A DNA stretch of 64,000 bases from IMG/VR virus record IMGVR_UViG_3300027754_000003, positions 34,061 to 98,060 of that record; one strand, written 5' to 3'. The notes beneath the pieces were generated by a model, which was not told the DNA's origin, searched no databases, and saw nothing but the letters and a program-made list of their open reading frames with translations. A program made the translations under genes and the position numbers. This stretch comes from a virus. This document shows positions 48,280-55,949 of the stretch, piece after piece (positions within the stretch are counted from its first letter, which is position 1; each line of letters opens with the position of its first letter).

Positions 48280-49344
48280 CTATGCAGTCACCAAAGCGAG
48301 TTTGGCGAGAACCATCTTGTCGTACTCCGCTTGCTGGTTTGAAACCAAGCGAGTGTAGTTACGGTTGTAACGATTCTTGTCAGAGCCTGACAAGTGCTGA
48401 TGGAATGTTGTTGTTGCCTGAACAACACCAAGTGCTGTGTTCTTCCACGGCAACACTCGTGGGTCTGTGCGCCACAAACCATTCAACAAGTCACGCTTCG
48501 GATTCTGCTTGCCAGCAGAACGTGTGTCCTGTGTGTTGGATGGAACGATGAGTGTCTTTCCAGACTCATCCTTCATGGTGAGTTCAACCATGTTGATTGG
48601 GAACAAGTCTTTCACCAGAGCATCAAACTGATTGTCAGTTACTGCCCATGATGACAACTTCTCCAACTCTTCCATCATGTCGCTTCCTGCGCTGTAGACA
48701 ATTTCCAGAGCCTCACGCAAACTGCCGAGGTCATTCAACTGTGCTGAACGGTTGTGGCGAATCTTCACCTTGTGGTCATCGTTCTCATTGAGTGCCAACT
48801 GCAACGTGTTATCGCAGACCACCGCCTGAAGGCAACGAAGATATTGAGTCTGTCGCATACCGTCATGTGACGTTGTTGCAATGAGTGTTGGGCGAAACTC
48901 AAACCCAGAACTGCTGGAGAGATTCTCTGGTACTGAGATTTGTACCCAAGCACGACTGCCCTTCTGGAGCAATCCTGCTGAGTCAATTCCGAGTTCGCTG
49001 TTGTCAAGAATCGCTTCCAAGTTCTTCAACAACACATCTTCGTATTGGTGAATCTGGTAACGATTAGAAACAACACCAAAAACTTCTCCGTTGTTGCTGT
49101 GTGTGATTGCTTGCTTGCCTTCAATCTCTTTGAATGAACCATCAAGATTCCTTGCGTAGACAGGCTTGCTAACTGCTTGAAAACTGAAGAGTCGGCGTTT
49201 GACATCTTCGGCAGGAACGAAACCTTCGTAATGATTTGACTCATCACCTTGTTCCTCTTGCCTCCAATGCCAAGCCTTGCCACGCTTCAACGTGTTTCCA
49301 ATGAGTGTCATTCGGTTGAGCCAACCGCTTGATTCTGCTGACAT
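48280..49344 (-). CDS. DUF932 family protein, 354 aa
   Basis: Matches the DUF932 pattern of phage/plasmid proteins: 'SFQAVSKPVYARNLDG', 'GVVSNRYQIHQYEDVLLKNLEAI', 'KGSRAWVQISVPENL', 'ATTSHDGMRQTQYLRCLQAVVCDNTL', and 'ARHNRSAQLND'-type sequence 'KIRHNRSAQLNDLGSL'. GGAGGAAAG precedes the ATG. Family members are common in actinobacteriophages and plasmids; the function is unknown but they often lie near replication or recombination genes. Confidence 0.8.
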   Translation of the reverse strand: MSAESSGWLNRMTLIGNTLKRGKAWHWRQEEQGDESNHYEGFVPAEDVKRRLFSFQAVSKPVYARNLDGSFKEIEGKQAITHSNNGEVFGVVSNRYQIHQYEDVLLKNLEAILDNSELGIDSAGLLQKGSRAWVQISVPENLSSSSGFEFRPTLIATTSHDGMRQTQYLRCLQAVVCDNTLQLALNENDDHKVKIRHNRSAQLNDLGSLREALEIVYSAGSDMMEELEKLSSWAVTDNQFDALVKDLFPINMVELTMKDESGKTLIVPSNTQDTRSAGKQNPKRDLLNGLWRTDPRVLPWKNTALGVVQATTTFHQHLSGSDKNRYNRNYTRLVSNQQAEYDKMVLAKLALVTA

Positions 49345-49453
49345 GATTTCTTTCCTCCTGAGCCCGTGGGCTCGTTATTTGTTTGGACTAATGATTCAAT
49401 CGGATGTTTTGTCTTTTTGCAACCTTTTCTTATTTTCTTTTTATTGCAAGGGT

Positions 49454-50263
49454 TTACCGCCATCCCTTGCCAAAGTCACGAGCGTTCTTCCAGATGGTGG
49501 AGGACTCTGGTACTTCCATTGCTTTGACTGCGTGAAGTTGTCGCATGACCTGCTGGCGAATCATCGTGTTCATCGCTTGGGCGAGTGCTTGCGTGAACTC
49601 TGTTTCTGACAGCATGGACATGACAATCTTTTTGAAATCAAAGTTCTTCATTTCATCTTGAACCATTTCTTTGAAATCCATTTCATCAATTTCATCCTGT
49701 ACTACTTCGCTGAAGTCGTAACCTCGGATTTCATCTTGAATGGTTTCGCTGAAGTCAAAGTTTGAAACTTCTCTGCTAATCATCATGTCCATTTCAGAGT
49801 TTGATGCTTTGCTGTCTTCCAACTCTGCAACCTGTGCTTCAAGCGCATCAATTCTGTTGCAAAGATTGTTCAACCACTCTGGTGCTTCTGGAACAATCTC
49901 TTCATCTTGTGATGCTGAGTTAGACACATCTTTGAATTGGAATGGATTCAAGTGGTCAATTTCCAGATGAGTTTTGTAAATCTTTTCTGGATTCACTTTG
50001 GTGTAGTACTCCAAGTACGAAGACATTACAGAAACTCGCATTCCATTTGGCAGTCTCAACATCTCCCAACCTTCAACAGCGTCACCTGCATCAGCAAGTG
50101 TGTACGCACCATCAATCCAGTTTGCTGGAAGAAGTGTGTTCGTTCCTGTTGTCGTTGCTGGAATGAGTAAGTCGCTGTCACCAGTCCAATGAACAACTCG
50201 TACGTAGAGTCGCTCATTTTCTGGAAGGTCATCTGCGATGTTCCAATCAGTTTGAATGTTCAT
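49454..50263 (-). CDS. Hypothetical protein with 13-residue helical repeats, 269 aa
   Basis: I choose ATG 50263 (MNIQTDWNIADD), two bases after the previous stop. The region about 165-215 has four 13-residue repeats of the form FDFSETIQDEIRG, i.e. [NGE][FYM]DF[SK][EK]..QDE[IM]. This predicts a repeating helical, acidic rod. The N-terminal part is a mixed beta fold and the C-terminus ends with a basic Trp/Arg segment. No family recognised. A coiled-coil or scaffold-like role is likely. Confidence 0.6.
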   Translation of the reverse strand: MNIQTDWNIADDLPENERLYVRVVHWTGDSDLLIPATTTGTNTLLPANWIDGAYTLADAGDAVEGWEMLRLPNGMRVSVMSSYLEYYTKVNPEKIYKTHLEIDHLNPFQFKDVSNSASQDEEIVPEAPEWLNNLCNRIDALEAQVAELEDSKASNSEMDMMISREVSNFDFSETIQDEIRGYDFSEVVQDEIDEMDFKEMVQDEMKNFDFKKIVMSMLSETEFTQALAQAMNTMIRQQVMRQLHAVKAMEVPESSTIWKNARDFGKGWR

Positions 50264-50265
50264 GT

Positions 50266-50700
50266 TTACTTTCCTTCTTTCGTTGTCCAATGGGTTTTGA
50301 TTTCATCTTTGATTGCGGTGGTAAATGTATCCCACATATAGTCCGAGTTCAAACATCCAGCGAACGATTCCAAATCTTCTTTTGGCAATCCAGCGAAATA
50401 CTTTGCTTTTTCTGTTTCATCTTCGCTGAAGTAGAACGCTGAGTTCTCTTGCAACTCTTGTTGAATTGCAACTGGACTAAATGCAATGGAGTTTGAGTAA
50501 TTCAAATCCCCGTAACCGCATCCTTCAAGCATTGGCTCCAACTCTTTACCCAGTTGTTCTGCGAGTTCCAATACATCTCCATCGCCACCTTGAAAGATTT
50601 CTTCTTGGTCTTGCTCCGAGAGTTCATCTACATCAACGATGACGCAATGTTCAACGTACAGAATTGTTCCAGATTGCTGGCAAATAATAATCTTTGACAT
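50266..50700 (-). CDS. Acidic hypothetical protein, 144 aa
   Basis: Begins MSKIIICQQSGTILYVEHCVIV and is Glu/Asp-rich (DELSEQDQEEIFQGGDGDVLELAE). Overlaps the previous stop by one base (TGATG). It resembles a conserved phage family of unknown function; a nucleic-acid mimic or regulatory role is possible. Followed by the repeat protein gene two bases away. Confidence 0.6.
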   Translation of the reverse strand: MSKIIICQQSGTILYVEHCVIVDVDELSEQDQEEIFQGGDGDVLELAEQLGKELEPMLEGCGYGDLNYSNSIAFSPVAIQQELQENSAFYFSEDETEKAKYFAGLPKEDLESFAGCLNSDYMWDTFTTAIKDEIKTHWTTKEGK

Positions 50701-50990
50701 CAGCGCACCACCACATCGTACTCAGTTACATAAAAGTCTTCGTGACTGACTGACATATGTCCGTTCATCAATCCTTTCAACTCTTCAACACCACCTGTTG
50801 CGTAGAAGAAGATTTGGTCATCTGGATGTCCAAACACATCTGCAACTACATCTCCGTTTTCATCTGTGACTTCATCACCAAATGAAATGTAAACGTAGTG
50901 GTCTTTCTTTGCTTCATCATCCCAATATCGGATGGTTGCATTCGCACCTTCTGGTTTCACTTTCGCTCCTCTGTTTGTTGGGACTCTCAT
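50700..50990 (-). CDS. Hypothetical protein, 96 aa
   Basis: Reads MRVPTNRGAKVKPEGANATIRYWDDE... and is beta-rich. There is no ribosome binding site; the TGTAATGT element lies only 18 bases before the ATG, so its RNA leader would be very short. The end overlaps the next start as TGATG. Family unknown. Confidence 0.55.
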   Translation of the reverse strand: MRVPTNRGAKVKPEGANATIRYWDDEAKKDHYVYISFGDEVTDENGDVVADVFGHPDDQIFFYATGGVEELKGLMNGHMSVSHEDFYVTEYDVVVR

Positions 50991-51008
50991 TGAATCAGAT
51001 TGGAACGG

Positions 51009-51015
51009 ACATTAC
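51009..51015 (-). promoter_or_regulatory. TGTAATGT element, promoter-like
   Basis: Minus strand reads GGTTGTAATGTCC after AAAAA. TAATGT is 18 bases before the ATG at 50990. Lies downstream of a block of hairpins (51040-51186). Confidence 0.5.
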
Positions 51016-51039
51016 AACCTTTTTCCATAGAAATGCGAA

Positions 51040-51186
51040 AGCCCCAGATGCCACTCACTAGGAGAGCATTATCTGGGGCTCAATGTCATACCGAAACCCA
51101 AATCGGTATGACATTACCTCTGCTATTACTCAGAGGCTCGCTTGGTTACCTGTCAAACGAAAGGAGGAAAGGAGACAGGCAACCAA
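51040..51186 (-). other. Three consecutive hairpins, structured non-coding element
   Basis: Stem A: AGCCCCAGAT (51040-51049) with ATCTGGGGCT (51071-51080). Stem B: AATGTCATACCGA (51082-51094) with TCGGTATGACATT (51103-51115), eight-base loop. Stem C: TTGGTTACCTGTC (51142-51154) with GACAGGCAACCAA (51174-51186), one mismatch. They fill the gap between the stop at 51191 and the next gene at 50990. Stem A is like the other operon-ending hairpins; B and C suggest an RNA element or small RNA. Confidence 0.65.
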
Positions 51187-51190
51187 TTCT

Positions 51191-51406
51191 TTACCAAAGT
51201 GCTTTTACATACTTATGTGTGTCTTCACTTACGGCATCTTTGTGGAACGGGTCGTGCATTGATGAGCGAAGTGTTTCGGCAACATCGGAACGCACGTTGG
51301 ACAGAACATTGAAATACGCTTGACCGTATCGCCATGTTGGTTTGAACTGGGCGTAGTACTTCTCTACACGCTCCAAGAACTCTGTGTACGTAACTTTCTC
51401 TTTCAT
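51191..51406 (-). CDS. Hypothetical protein, 71 aa
   Basis: Charged helical protein (MKEKVTYTEFLERVEKYYAQF... with DVAETLRSSMHDPFHKDAVS). GGGAG lies before the ATG, which overlaps the preceding gene's stop. It is last before the hairpin block. No family recognised. Confidence 0.55.
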   Translation of the reverse strand: MKEKVTYTEFLERVEKYYAQFKPTWRYGQAYFNVLSNVRSDVAETLRSSMHDPFHKDAVSEDTHKYVKALW

Positions 51407-51843
51407 TGCACTCCCATCAAATACTCAACACTAAATTGAACTGCATCAAACAAGTCATGTGTTACGTACAAGCCTTCTCCGCCAGAACTGTTGTTTGCAT
51501 CAAACACTTCAAACCACGGATTGTTCACGTACACGAATCGCTTTCGTTCTGTTACGAACTCATCAAGCGTTTCATCGTTAGTGATTCCCCATTGCTCCAA
51601 GTCAGTTGCGTTGTAAATCGCTCCATAATGGTCGTGACCTTTGGACACAATGTCAATCTTCAATTCACCTTGAACACATACTGCGAGTTGCATGGTCGGG
51701 CTTTGTGCAAACACAACGGTCTTGTTTGTACCTCCGACATACCATTCCGCACCAGCACGAGACAAGTTTGGTGGAACATTCCAGATGACTTGTGGGACAT
51801 TACGAACATTCCCACCTGTGACAATGATATTTCCTGTGCTCAT
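51403..51843 (-). CDS. Hypothetical protein, 146 aa
   Basis: Mixed alpha/beta protein starting MSTGNIIVTGGNVRNVPQVI. GAGGAG precedes the ATG. It overlaps the next two genes by four bases each, so the block 51191-52151 is one translational unit. The C-terminus is acidic. No recognised domain. Confidence 0.55.
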   Translation of the reverse strand: MSTGNIIVTGGNVRNVPQVIWNVPPNLSRAGAEWYVGGTNKTVVFAQSPTMQLAVCVQGELKIDIVSKGHDHYGAIYNATDLEQWGITNDETLDEFVTERKRFVYVNNPWFEVFDANNSSGGEGLYVTHDLFDAVQFSVEYLMGVQ

Positions 51844-52151
51844 TCTTCTTCTCCTCTTGCTACATCAAGACAAAGCAATGCAACGCTTGCATCGGTATCA
51901 ATTTCTTGAATCGTTTGCCCGTTCCATTCAACAGCGTGATATGGGTACGCAGTTGCTCGCATGAATGGTTCTCCATACACCGAGATGTTGATGTCCCATT
52001 CCCCACCGCCGAGTGCATCTGGGATTGTTACACCTTGCCATTCGTCAAAGTCACCGTAGAACACCTTCTGTTCACGAATCGCTTTCTCTGCCAAATGCAA
52101 TGCTTCTTCTGTGAGATAGTGAACTAACTCTTCGCTTTTTGTCAAGAACAT
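51840..52151 (-). CDS. Acidic hypothetical protein, 103 aa
   Basis: Reads MFLTKSEELVHYLTEEALHLAE... with a helical N-terminus and a beta C-terminus. GGAGGAAGT precedes the ATG. It overlaps its neighbours by four and ten bases. A host-takeover or regulator role is typical of such small acidic genes, but no evidence beyond position exists. Confidence 0.55.
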   Translation of the reverse strand: MFLTKSEELVHYLTEEALHLAEKAIREQKVFYGDFDEWQGVTIPDALGGGEWDINISVYGEPFMRATAYPYHAVEWNGQTIQEIDTDASVALLCLDVARGEEE

Positions 52152-52375
52152 ACTTCCTCCAAGTATTCCAAATCAATGTTGTATAAAATAACCGTGTGAC
52201 CTTCTGGAGCGTGAAACTTTACAAACGCTCCGTCAAACTCCTCTTCCATGTCTTCATTTACATTACAGACATATTTGAGTTTCGCAATATCCTCGTCACC
52301 ATAAAACTGGTTGGTGTTGAGTGCTGGAATCAGCAAATCGTCTGCAACTAAATCGGGGCGAACAATGTGTGGCAT
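52142..52375 (-). CDS. Hypothetical protein, 77 aa
   Basis: I choose ATG 52375 (MPHIVRPDLVADDLLIPAL) because its start overlaps the preceding stop (TAATG); the frame upstream has no other supported start. Acidic with Asp/Glu-rich motif 'DEDIAKLKYVCNVNEDMEEEF'. No domain recognised. Member of a dense cluster of small acidic proteins. Confidence 0.55.
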   Translation of the reverse strand: MPHIVRPDLVADDLLIPALNTNQFYGDEDIAKLKYVCNVNEDMEEEFDGAFVKFHAPEGHTVILYNIDLEYLEEVCS

Positions 52376-52881
52376 TAGAAGTGAAAATCCCACATAACAA
52401 CGAATTGTTCTTCTGGCTTTGCAACAACACGATTGCGGAAGTCTTTCAAGTTTGTGCTGTGGTACTCAATATCAAATACTTGTGAGTGTGAGCAGTAACC
52501 TTCGGACTCAACAATTTTGAGTGCCTTCTTTGCTCGGTACACCGCCAAGTAATCGTCACCAAAGTAGTCTTTGTCATCAGACTGATTTTTTCTGCCAATG
52601 CTTACAAGTTCGGAAATGGTGTAATTACCAACTTGGTCAATAAGTCGTTCAAGTTCCTGTTCCATTCCTTCTTGCCATTCTTTGATTTTCTTTTCAAAGA
52701 GTTCTTCATTGCCTTTGTAACAGAGAATGTTTGAACCATCAAACTCTCCATCCCATCTTCCGCCGATTTCGCTCCAGTCTGACCAACCGTTCTGAGCGTA
52801 CGATTCAACGAAATCATTTACTTTGTATTCTGCTTCTTTTTTGTCAGTTGCTTGAACTAACAGAATGTGTCCGATGTGCAT
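52375..52881 (-). CDS. Hypothetical protein, 168 aa
   Basis: Begins MHIGHILLVQATDKKEAEYKV and has a 'GWSDWSEIGGRWDGEFDG' core with Trp residues, then long helices. AAGGAG precedes the ATG. The end overlaps the next start as TAATG. This may be related to phage proteins of the Api92-like neighbourhood, with which it is adjacent, but the family is not identified. Confidence 0.6.
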   Translation of the reverse strand: MHIGHILLVQATDKKEAEYKVNDFVESYAQNGWSDWSEIGGRWDGEFDGSNILCYKGNEELFEKKIKEWQEGMEQELERLIDQVGNYTISELVSIGRKNQSDDKDYFGDDYLAVYRAKKALKIVESEGYCSHSQVFDIEYHSTNLKDFRNRVVAKPEEQFVVMWDFHF

Positions 52882-52891
52882 GATGTCTCCT

Positions 52892-53575
52892 TTATTGGGT
52901 TTGGGTTTGCTTAGACAACTTTACAGGTGCTGGGAGAGAAAGCAACGCCTCTTCCAACATTTTTCCAATCTCTTCCTGAACAAGGTCTTCCATCTCGTAA
53001 TGAACTTCTCCAGTATCGTCATTTGACATTCTCTTGAAGATGTCAATCCATTTTTCATCTTCTGAGTTTGCAATGTCAATGAATGATTCAAAGAATTGAC
53101 CACCACGGTAGTGAGCAGTCAGGCCGTAGAAGCCCATACCCATCTCTTCGTAAGTTTCAATGAATGCGAGTGTTGGATACAAGTTGCTGATGTTTTGCCA
53201 CAATGGTGAACAAGGTGACCATGCAGTTTGATAACTAAACTCTGCATAATTTCGTGTAATGAGGTTCTGGTAAATCTCTGCTGGTGACCATTTAGTTCCC
53301 CAGTTAGCAATGTTCCAGTCGTACCAATCTTTGTACCCGTACATTACAATGTTTTCTGCTTGCTTCTTCTCGTGCGCTTCTTTTTCTGGGCTACCTTCGG
53401 CATACCATCCTGAAACGGTGTTTGCCAATGCATCTGGTGTTGGGTGCAACTTGGTGAAATCGTAAACCGATTCATCATCGGTATTGCATCCATCAATTCT
53501 GACCCAATACAAGAAGTCAAGAAGTTCGTTTGCTTCTCCGACTACGGTGATTGTGTTGTTGCAGTAATTAGGCAT
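52892..53575 (-). CDS. Api92-like/DUF1281 ferredoxin-like protein, 227 aa
   Basis: The N-terminus 'MPNYCNNTITVVGEANELLDFL' and 'DFTKLHPTP', with 'WYDWNIANWGTKWSPAEIY' and 'YQTAWSPCSPLW', matches the DUF1281/YubB pattern (N-term 'NWC.N.......', 'P.P', 'W...NWGTKW'). Family members are widespread in phages and plasmids, fold like ferredoxin, and have no known function. Overlaps the previous gene by eight bases. Confidence 0.78.
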   Translation of the reverse strand: MPNYCNNTITVVGEANELLDFLYWVRIDGCNTDDESVYDFTKLHPTPDALANTVSGWYAEGSPEKEAHEKKQAENIVMYGYKDWYDWNIANWGTKWSPAEIYQNLITRNYAEFSYQTAWSPCSPLWQNISNLYPTLAFIETYEEMGMGFYGLTAHYRGGQFFESFIDIANSEDEKWIDIFKRMSNDDTGEVHYEMEDLVQEEIGKMLEEALLSLPAPVKLSKQTQTQ

Positions 53576-53885
53576 TTTCCTCTTCCTCTTCTTCGTAAAT
53601 ATCTACTTGGACTTCCATGTATTCCTGTGTGCATGGATTTTCAGTAACAAAGTATCCGATGCGATTGACCCAATGGTAACCACTCATAATCCATGTGCCT
53701 TCGTCACCATCTACCCATGTCCAAATGTTTGCATCTGGTTGTTTGGCAATGAACTCCAAGTCCTCTCCGTAGGTTTCAAACATCGTGCCATTCCATCCCA
53801 TGTCACCATTTGGATTTTGAATTGGTTTGAATGTTGTTTCCCACAACTCCAAATCCTTTTCCATTTGTTCTGTCACCTCAGCCAT
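53568..53885 (-). CDS. Acidic hypothetical protein, 105 aa
   Basis: Reads MAEVTEQMEKDLELWETTFK... with a beta-rich core and an extremely acidic end (YEEEEEENA). A strong GGAGG precedes the ATG. Could mimic nucleic acid or inhibit a host factor; not identified. Confidence 0.6.
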   Translation of the reverse strand: MAEVTEQMEKDLELWETTFKPIQNPNGDMGWNGTMFETYGEDLEFIAKQPDANIWTWVDGDEGTWIMSGYHWVNRIGYFVTENPCTQEYMEVQVDIYEEEEEENA

Positions 53886-54079
53886 TATTCCTCCTCCTTC
53901 AAGAGTTCAACTGTTTCGTACAACACTTGTTGTAACACCTCGTTACCCAATTCCACAACACGTTCGTGGACATAACCTTCAACTTCTTCCATTGCTTCAA
54001 TGCACTCGGCTTTTGACCAATGTGGGTACATTGCTTGGGCATCTTCCCAAGACCACTTGACTACAACTTCACTTGCCAT
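53885..54079 (-). CDS. Hypothetical protein, 64 aa
   Basis: Reads MASEVVVKWSWEDAQAMYPHW..., an acidic helical protein (EAMEEVEGYVHERVVELGNEVLQQVL). GGAGG is eight bases before the ATG. Shares its start with the end of the 42-aa gene. Confidence 0.6.
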   Translation of the reverse strand: MASEVVVKWSWEDAQAMYPHWSKAECIEAMEEVEGYVHERVVELGNEVLQQVLYETVELLKEEE

Positions 54080-54197
54080 GAATGTTCCTCCAGATTCTCA
54101 TTGCGAAGTATGTTTGTGCGCTTCCGTATGCGATACCAGTCCACATCCAGATTGTTTCTGTTTGAAGTGTGATTGTTACGTCTGCAAGAATTGACAT
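54069..54197 (-). CDS. Possible membrane-associated small protein, 42 aa
   Basis: Reads MSILADVTITLQTETIWMWTG..., ending IWRNIHGK. Start overlaps the upstream stop (TAATG) at 54197 and its own end overlaps the next start. A single helix with aromatic residues. Not recognised. Confidence 0.55.
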   Translation of the reverse strand: MSILADVTITLQTETIWMWTGIAYGSAQTYFAMRIWRNIHGK

Positions 54198-54370
54198 TAC
54201 AAAGTTCCTCCCTCTTCAACTGCTTCTGCTTCAATGAGTTCACGGGTTTCCAGAATGAACTCACCTTTGTCAAAGGCGTGTGTTTCGGCTGTGTGTGGGC
54301 TGTCTGCTTCAATTTCATACACATCAGTTGCTGTGTAGTAGTACGTGACTCGGTACTTCTGAAGTTTCAT
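54197..54370 (-). CDS. Hypothetical protein, 57 aa
   Basis: Reads MKLQKYRVTYYYTATDVYEIEADSP... and ends EAVEEGGTL. A beta hairpin followed by an acidic helix, resembling a conserved small phage protein family of 'YRVTYYYTATDVYEIEAD' type. Overlaps both neighbours. Function unknown. Confidence 0.6.
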   Translation of the reverse strand: MKLQKYRVTYYYTATDVYEIEADSPHTAETHAFDKGEFILETRELIEAEAVEEGGTL

Positions 54371-54600
54371 TAGAACTCACCTTCCCCTGTGATTGTGTAA
54401 TTGAGATTCATCCACACTTGTTCGTTCACGCTGTCGTATCCACCTTCAGCGTCAAACTCGTCTACTGCTTTGTTCCACTTGTCTTCTGAAACGATTACAT
54501 CGTCTGAGTCTGTGAACAAGTTGCGTTCCCACCATGAACAAGCGATTTGCTCGTCAGGGTTGAGTTCACTAAGTAACTCAATGACCTTGCTTACTTTCAT
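54370..54600 (-). CDS. Acidic hypothetical protein, 76 aa
   Basis: I use ATG 54600 (MKVSKVIELLSELNPDEQIAC), preceded by AAGGAG; the frame upstream to 54642 lacks a site. This type of small protein (MKVSKVIELL...NPDEQIACSWW) is common in phages. The promoter-like TGTACTGT lies about 30 bases upstream. The stop overlaps the next gene's ATG. Confidence 0.65.
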   Translation of the reverse strand: MKVSKVIELLSELNPDEQIACSWWERNLFTDSDDVIVSEDKWNKAVDEFDAEGGYDSVNEQVWMNLNYTITGEGEF

Positions 54601-54627
54601 GTCTTCTCCTTTGGTTGTTCGTGTATG

Positions 54628-54638
54628 GAACAGTACAG
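54628..54638 (-). promoter_or_regulatory. TGTACTGT element, promoter-like
   Basis: Minus strand reads GTCTGTACTGTTCC; TACTGT fits TAnnnT. About 30 bases before ATG 54600 and after the stop at 54676. Confidence 0.6.
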
Positions 54639-54675
54639 ACATTTGAGTGCAATAGCAACCACCATTTCAAACTTT

Positions 54676-55110
54676 TTATCCAGCCTTACCCCGTGTGGCT
54701 TTGCCAAGAAAACCATTGGCTCTGGCAAGCATCACTCGCTTGGCTGACGTGGACTTAGAGATACTGAATGCTTTTGATACAGCCTCAATAGGTGACACTC
54801 CGTAGTTCAATGCATCTTTGTAGATTCGGGCAACTTCTTCCAGAAGGTCATCTGGCAATGTTGCACCACGTTGTGCGCCTGTAAGTGTTGCTTTGAAATC
54901 TGGTTTCGGAAGAATACTTACAAGAGCATCTTTTGCTAATTGAATGATTGGTACTCGTCTGTAAATCTCCACCGTGATTGTGTCGTTAGAAACTGACGCA
55001 ACGCTGACACCTGTGAAGCGAAGCATTCCTCCAATTTTTGTGAACTTGATTCCAACTTCAAACTCTTGTTTGGTGACTGGGTCAGTCCATGTAAACATTT
55101 CTGAACTCAT
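54676..55110 (-). CDS. DNA-binding protein with C-terminal HTH, 144 aa
   Basis: N-terminal 100 residues form a beta domain. C-terminal 'LLEEVARIYKDALNYGVSPIEAVSKAFSISKSTSAKRVMLARANGFLG' (about 95-140, described in pieces) is a helix-turn-helix of the phage/actinobacterial type. AAGGAG precedes the ATG. Downstream is the TGTACTGT element, upstream the WhiB gene. It could regulate phage genes or be part of a replication-initiation control. Confidence 0.7.
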   Translation of the reverse strand: MSSEMFTWTDPVTKQEFEVGIKFTKIGGMLRFTGVSVASVSNDTITVEIYRRVPIIQLAKDALVSILPKPDFKATLTGAQRGATLPDDLLEEVARIYKDALNYGVSPIEAVSKAFSISKSTSAKRVMLARANGFLGKATRGKAG

Positions 55111-55409
55111 TGTTTGCTCCTTTGACTGCGAAGGTCTGTTCGCTTTCGTGCTGTAGTACCGCCCCAGATACCTAATTCATAATTATCTAATGCAAAGTTG
55201 AGACAACTTTCTTTTACAGAACAGACATTACAAAAATCTTCAATAACGACTTTGTAGTGCGCTCCAGCAGAAGACCTTTCTGGAAAGAATTGGTCTGAAT
55301 CAACTCCTCTGCAAGCACCCTGTTCCATCCATGTCATTGACTCACGAAGAATAAGTGTTTTGCGAATCTCTTCTTGTTGATTGTGGTAGATGCGTTCTGC
55401 TGAACTCAA
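55107..55409 (-). CDS. whiB: WhiB-family transcription regulator (TTG start), 100 aa
   Basis: I choose TTG at 55409-55407 because GGAGG lies before it and the start overlaps the previous stop (TTGA). The iron-sulfur Cys are in 'GACRGVD' and 'FCNVCSVKESC', followed by 'LGIWGGTTARKR', the WhiB G[VI]WGG turn and basic tail. It should bind [4Fe-4S] and act with the primary sigma factor. Phage WhiB proteins can lower host gene expression. It overlaps the HTH gene by four bases. Confidence 0.88.
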   Translation of the reverse strand: MSSAERIYHNQQEEIRKTLILRESMTWMEQGACRGVDSDQFFPERSSAGAHYKVVIEDFCNVCSVKESCLNFALDNYELGIWGGTTARKRTDLRSQRSKQ

Positions 55410-55738
55410 ACTGCTTCCTCCATTTGCCAGAAGCCAAAGCAAGCACCATCGGAATCCAATGTCCCAAACGTGCATCCTTCTGGTGCGATTGCATCCATCA
55501 CATTGAAGAGATGGTCTACAAGGTATTCCTCTTGTTCTTCGTCACGGTTTGATTTTGGGTCAATCATTGCGAACAGAACATCGTTCCAATCGTCAAGTAC
55601 TGAGTCTTTGATTTTTGGGTCATGTTCGCCAATGACTGCAAGAAAGGCTTTTGCCAAGTCCTCAGTACGAAGTGTTCCTTCGGAAACAATGGCATTTGTC
55701 CATTCGCTTCCTAAAGGCTTGATGTTTTCATAAGACAT
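55406..55738 (-). CDS. Acidic hypothetical protein, 110 aa
   Basis: Start ATG 55738 (MSYENIKPLGSEWTNAIV) with AAGGAG upstream; the open frame extends to 55858 without a site. The C-terminal end has 'EGCTFGTLDSDGACFGFWQMEEAV'. Common small phage protein type, family not named. The last four bases overlap the WhiB start. Confidence 0.6.
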   Translation of the reverse strand: MSYENIKPLGSEWTNAIVSEGTLRTEDLAKAFLAVIGEHDPKIKDSVLDDWNDVLFAMIDPKSNRDEEQEEYLVDHLFNVMDAIAPEGCTFGTLDSDGACFGFWQMEEAV

Positions 55739-55757
55739 AACTGCTCCTTCTGTAGGA

Positions 55758-55770
55758 GCATTACAGTACA
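55758..55770 (-). promoter_or_regulatory. Double TGTA(C/A)TGT element, promoter-like
   Basis: Minus strand reads CCTGTACTGTAATGCTCC: it contains TACTGT and a second overlapping TAATGC. About 20-25 bases before ATG 55738. Lies between the zinc-ribbon stop (55794) and the 110-aa gene. Confidence 0.55.
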
Positions 55771-55793
55771 GGTTTAGAACGGGAGTGGCAACC

Positions 55794-55949
55794 CTATTCT
55801 GAGGCTTTTTTGCCCACTTCATCCATAGGTAGGTATTTTTCTGGGCGGGAACTACCACCGCATTGGTGCATAGGTGGGTGATTGACTTTTACAAAAATCG
55901 TGACTTCTTGTCCACATTCTGGACAACTGTATTTAGTACCTTTTGACAC
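55794..55949 (-). CDS. Zinc-ribbon small protein, 51 aa (GTG start)
   Basis: GTG start at 55949-55947, one base overlapping the lysozyme-like stop; GGAG lies about six bases before it. Reads MSKGTKYSCPECGQEVTIFV..., with CPEC, a later His-Pro-Pro and Cys30 (HQCGG), giving a likely Zn site. Ends DEVGKKASE. Family not named; small zinc-ribbon proteins of this type are frequent in actinobacteriophages. Confidence 0.7.
   Translation of the reverse strand: MSKGTKYSCPECGQEVTIFVKVNHPPMHQCGGSSRPEKYLPMDEVGKKASE

Noticed and set aside
54061-54324. 87-codon minus-strand frame
   Set aside because: It is a shadow; two smaller genes (54069-54197 and 54197-54370) in other frames have overlap starts and conserved-type sequence.
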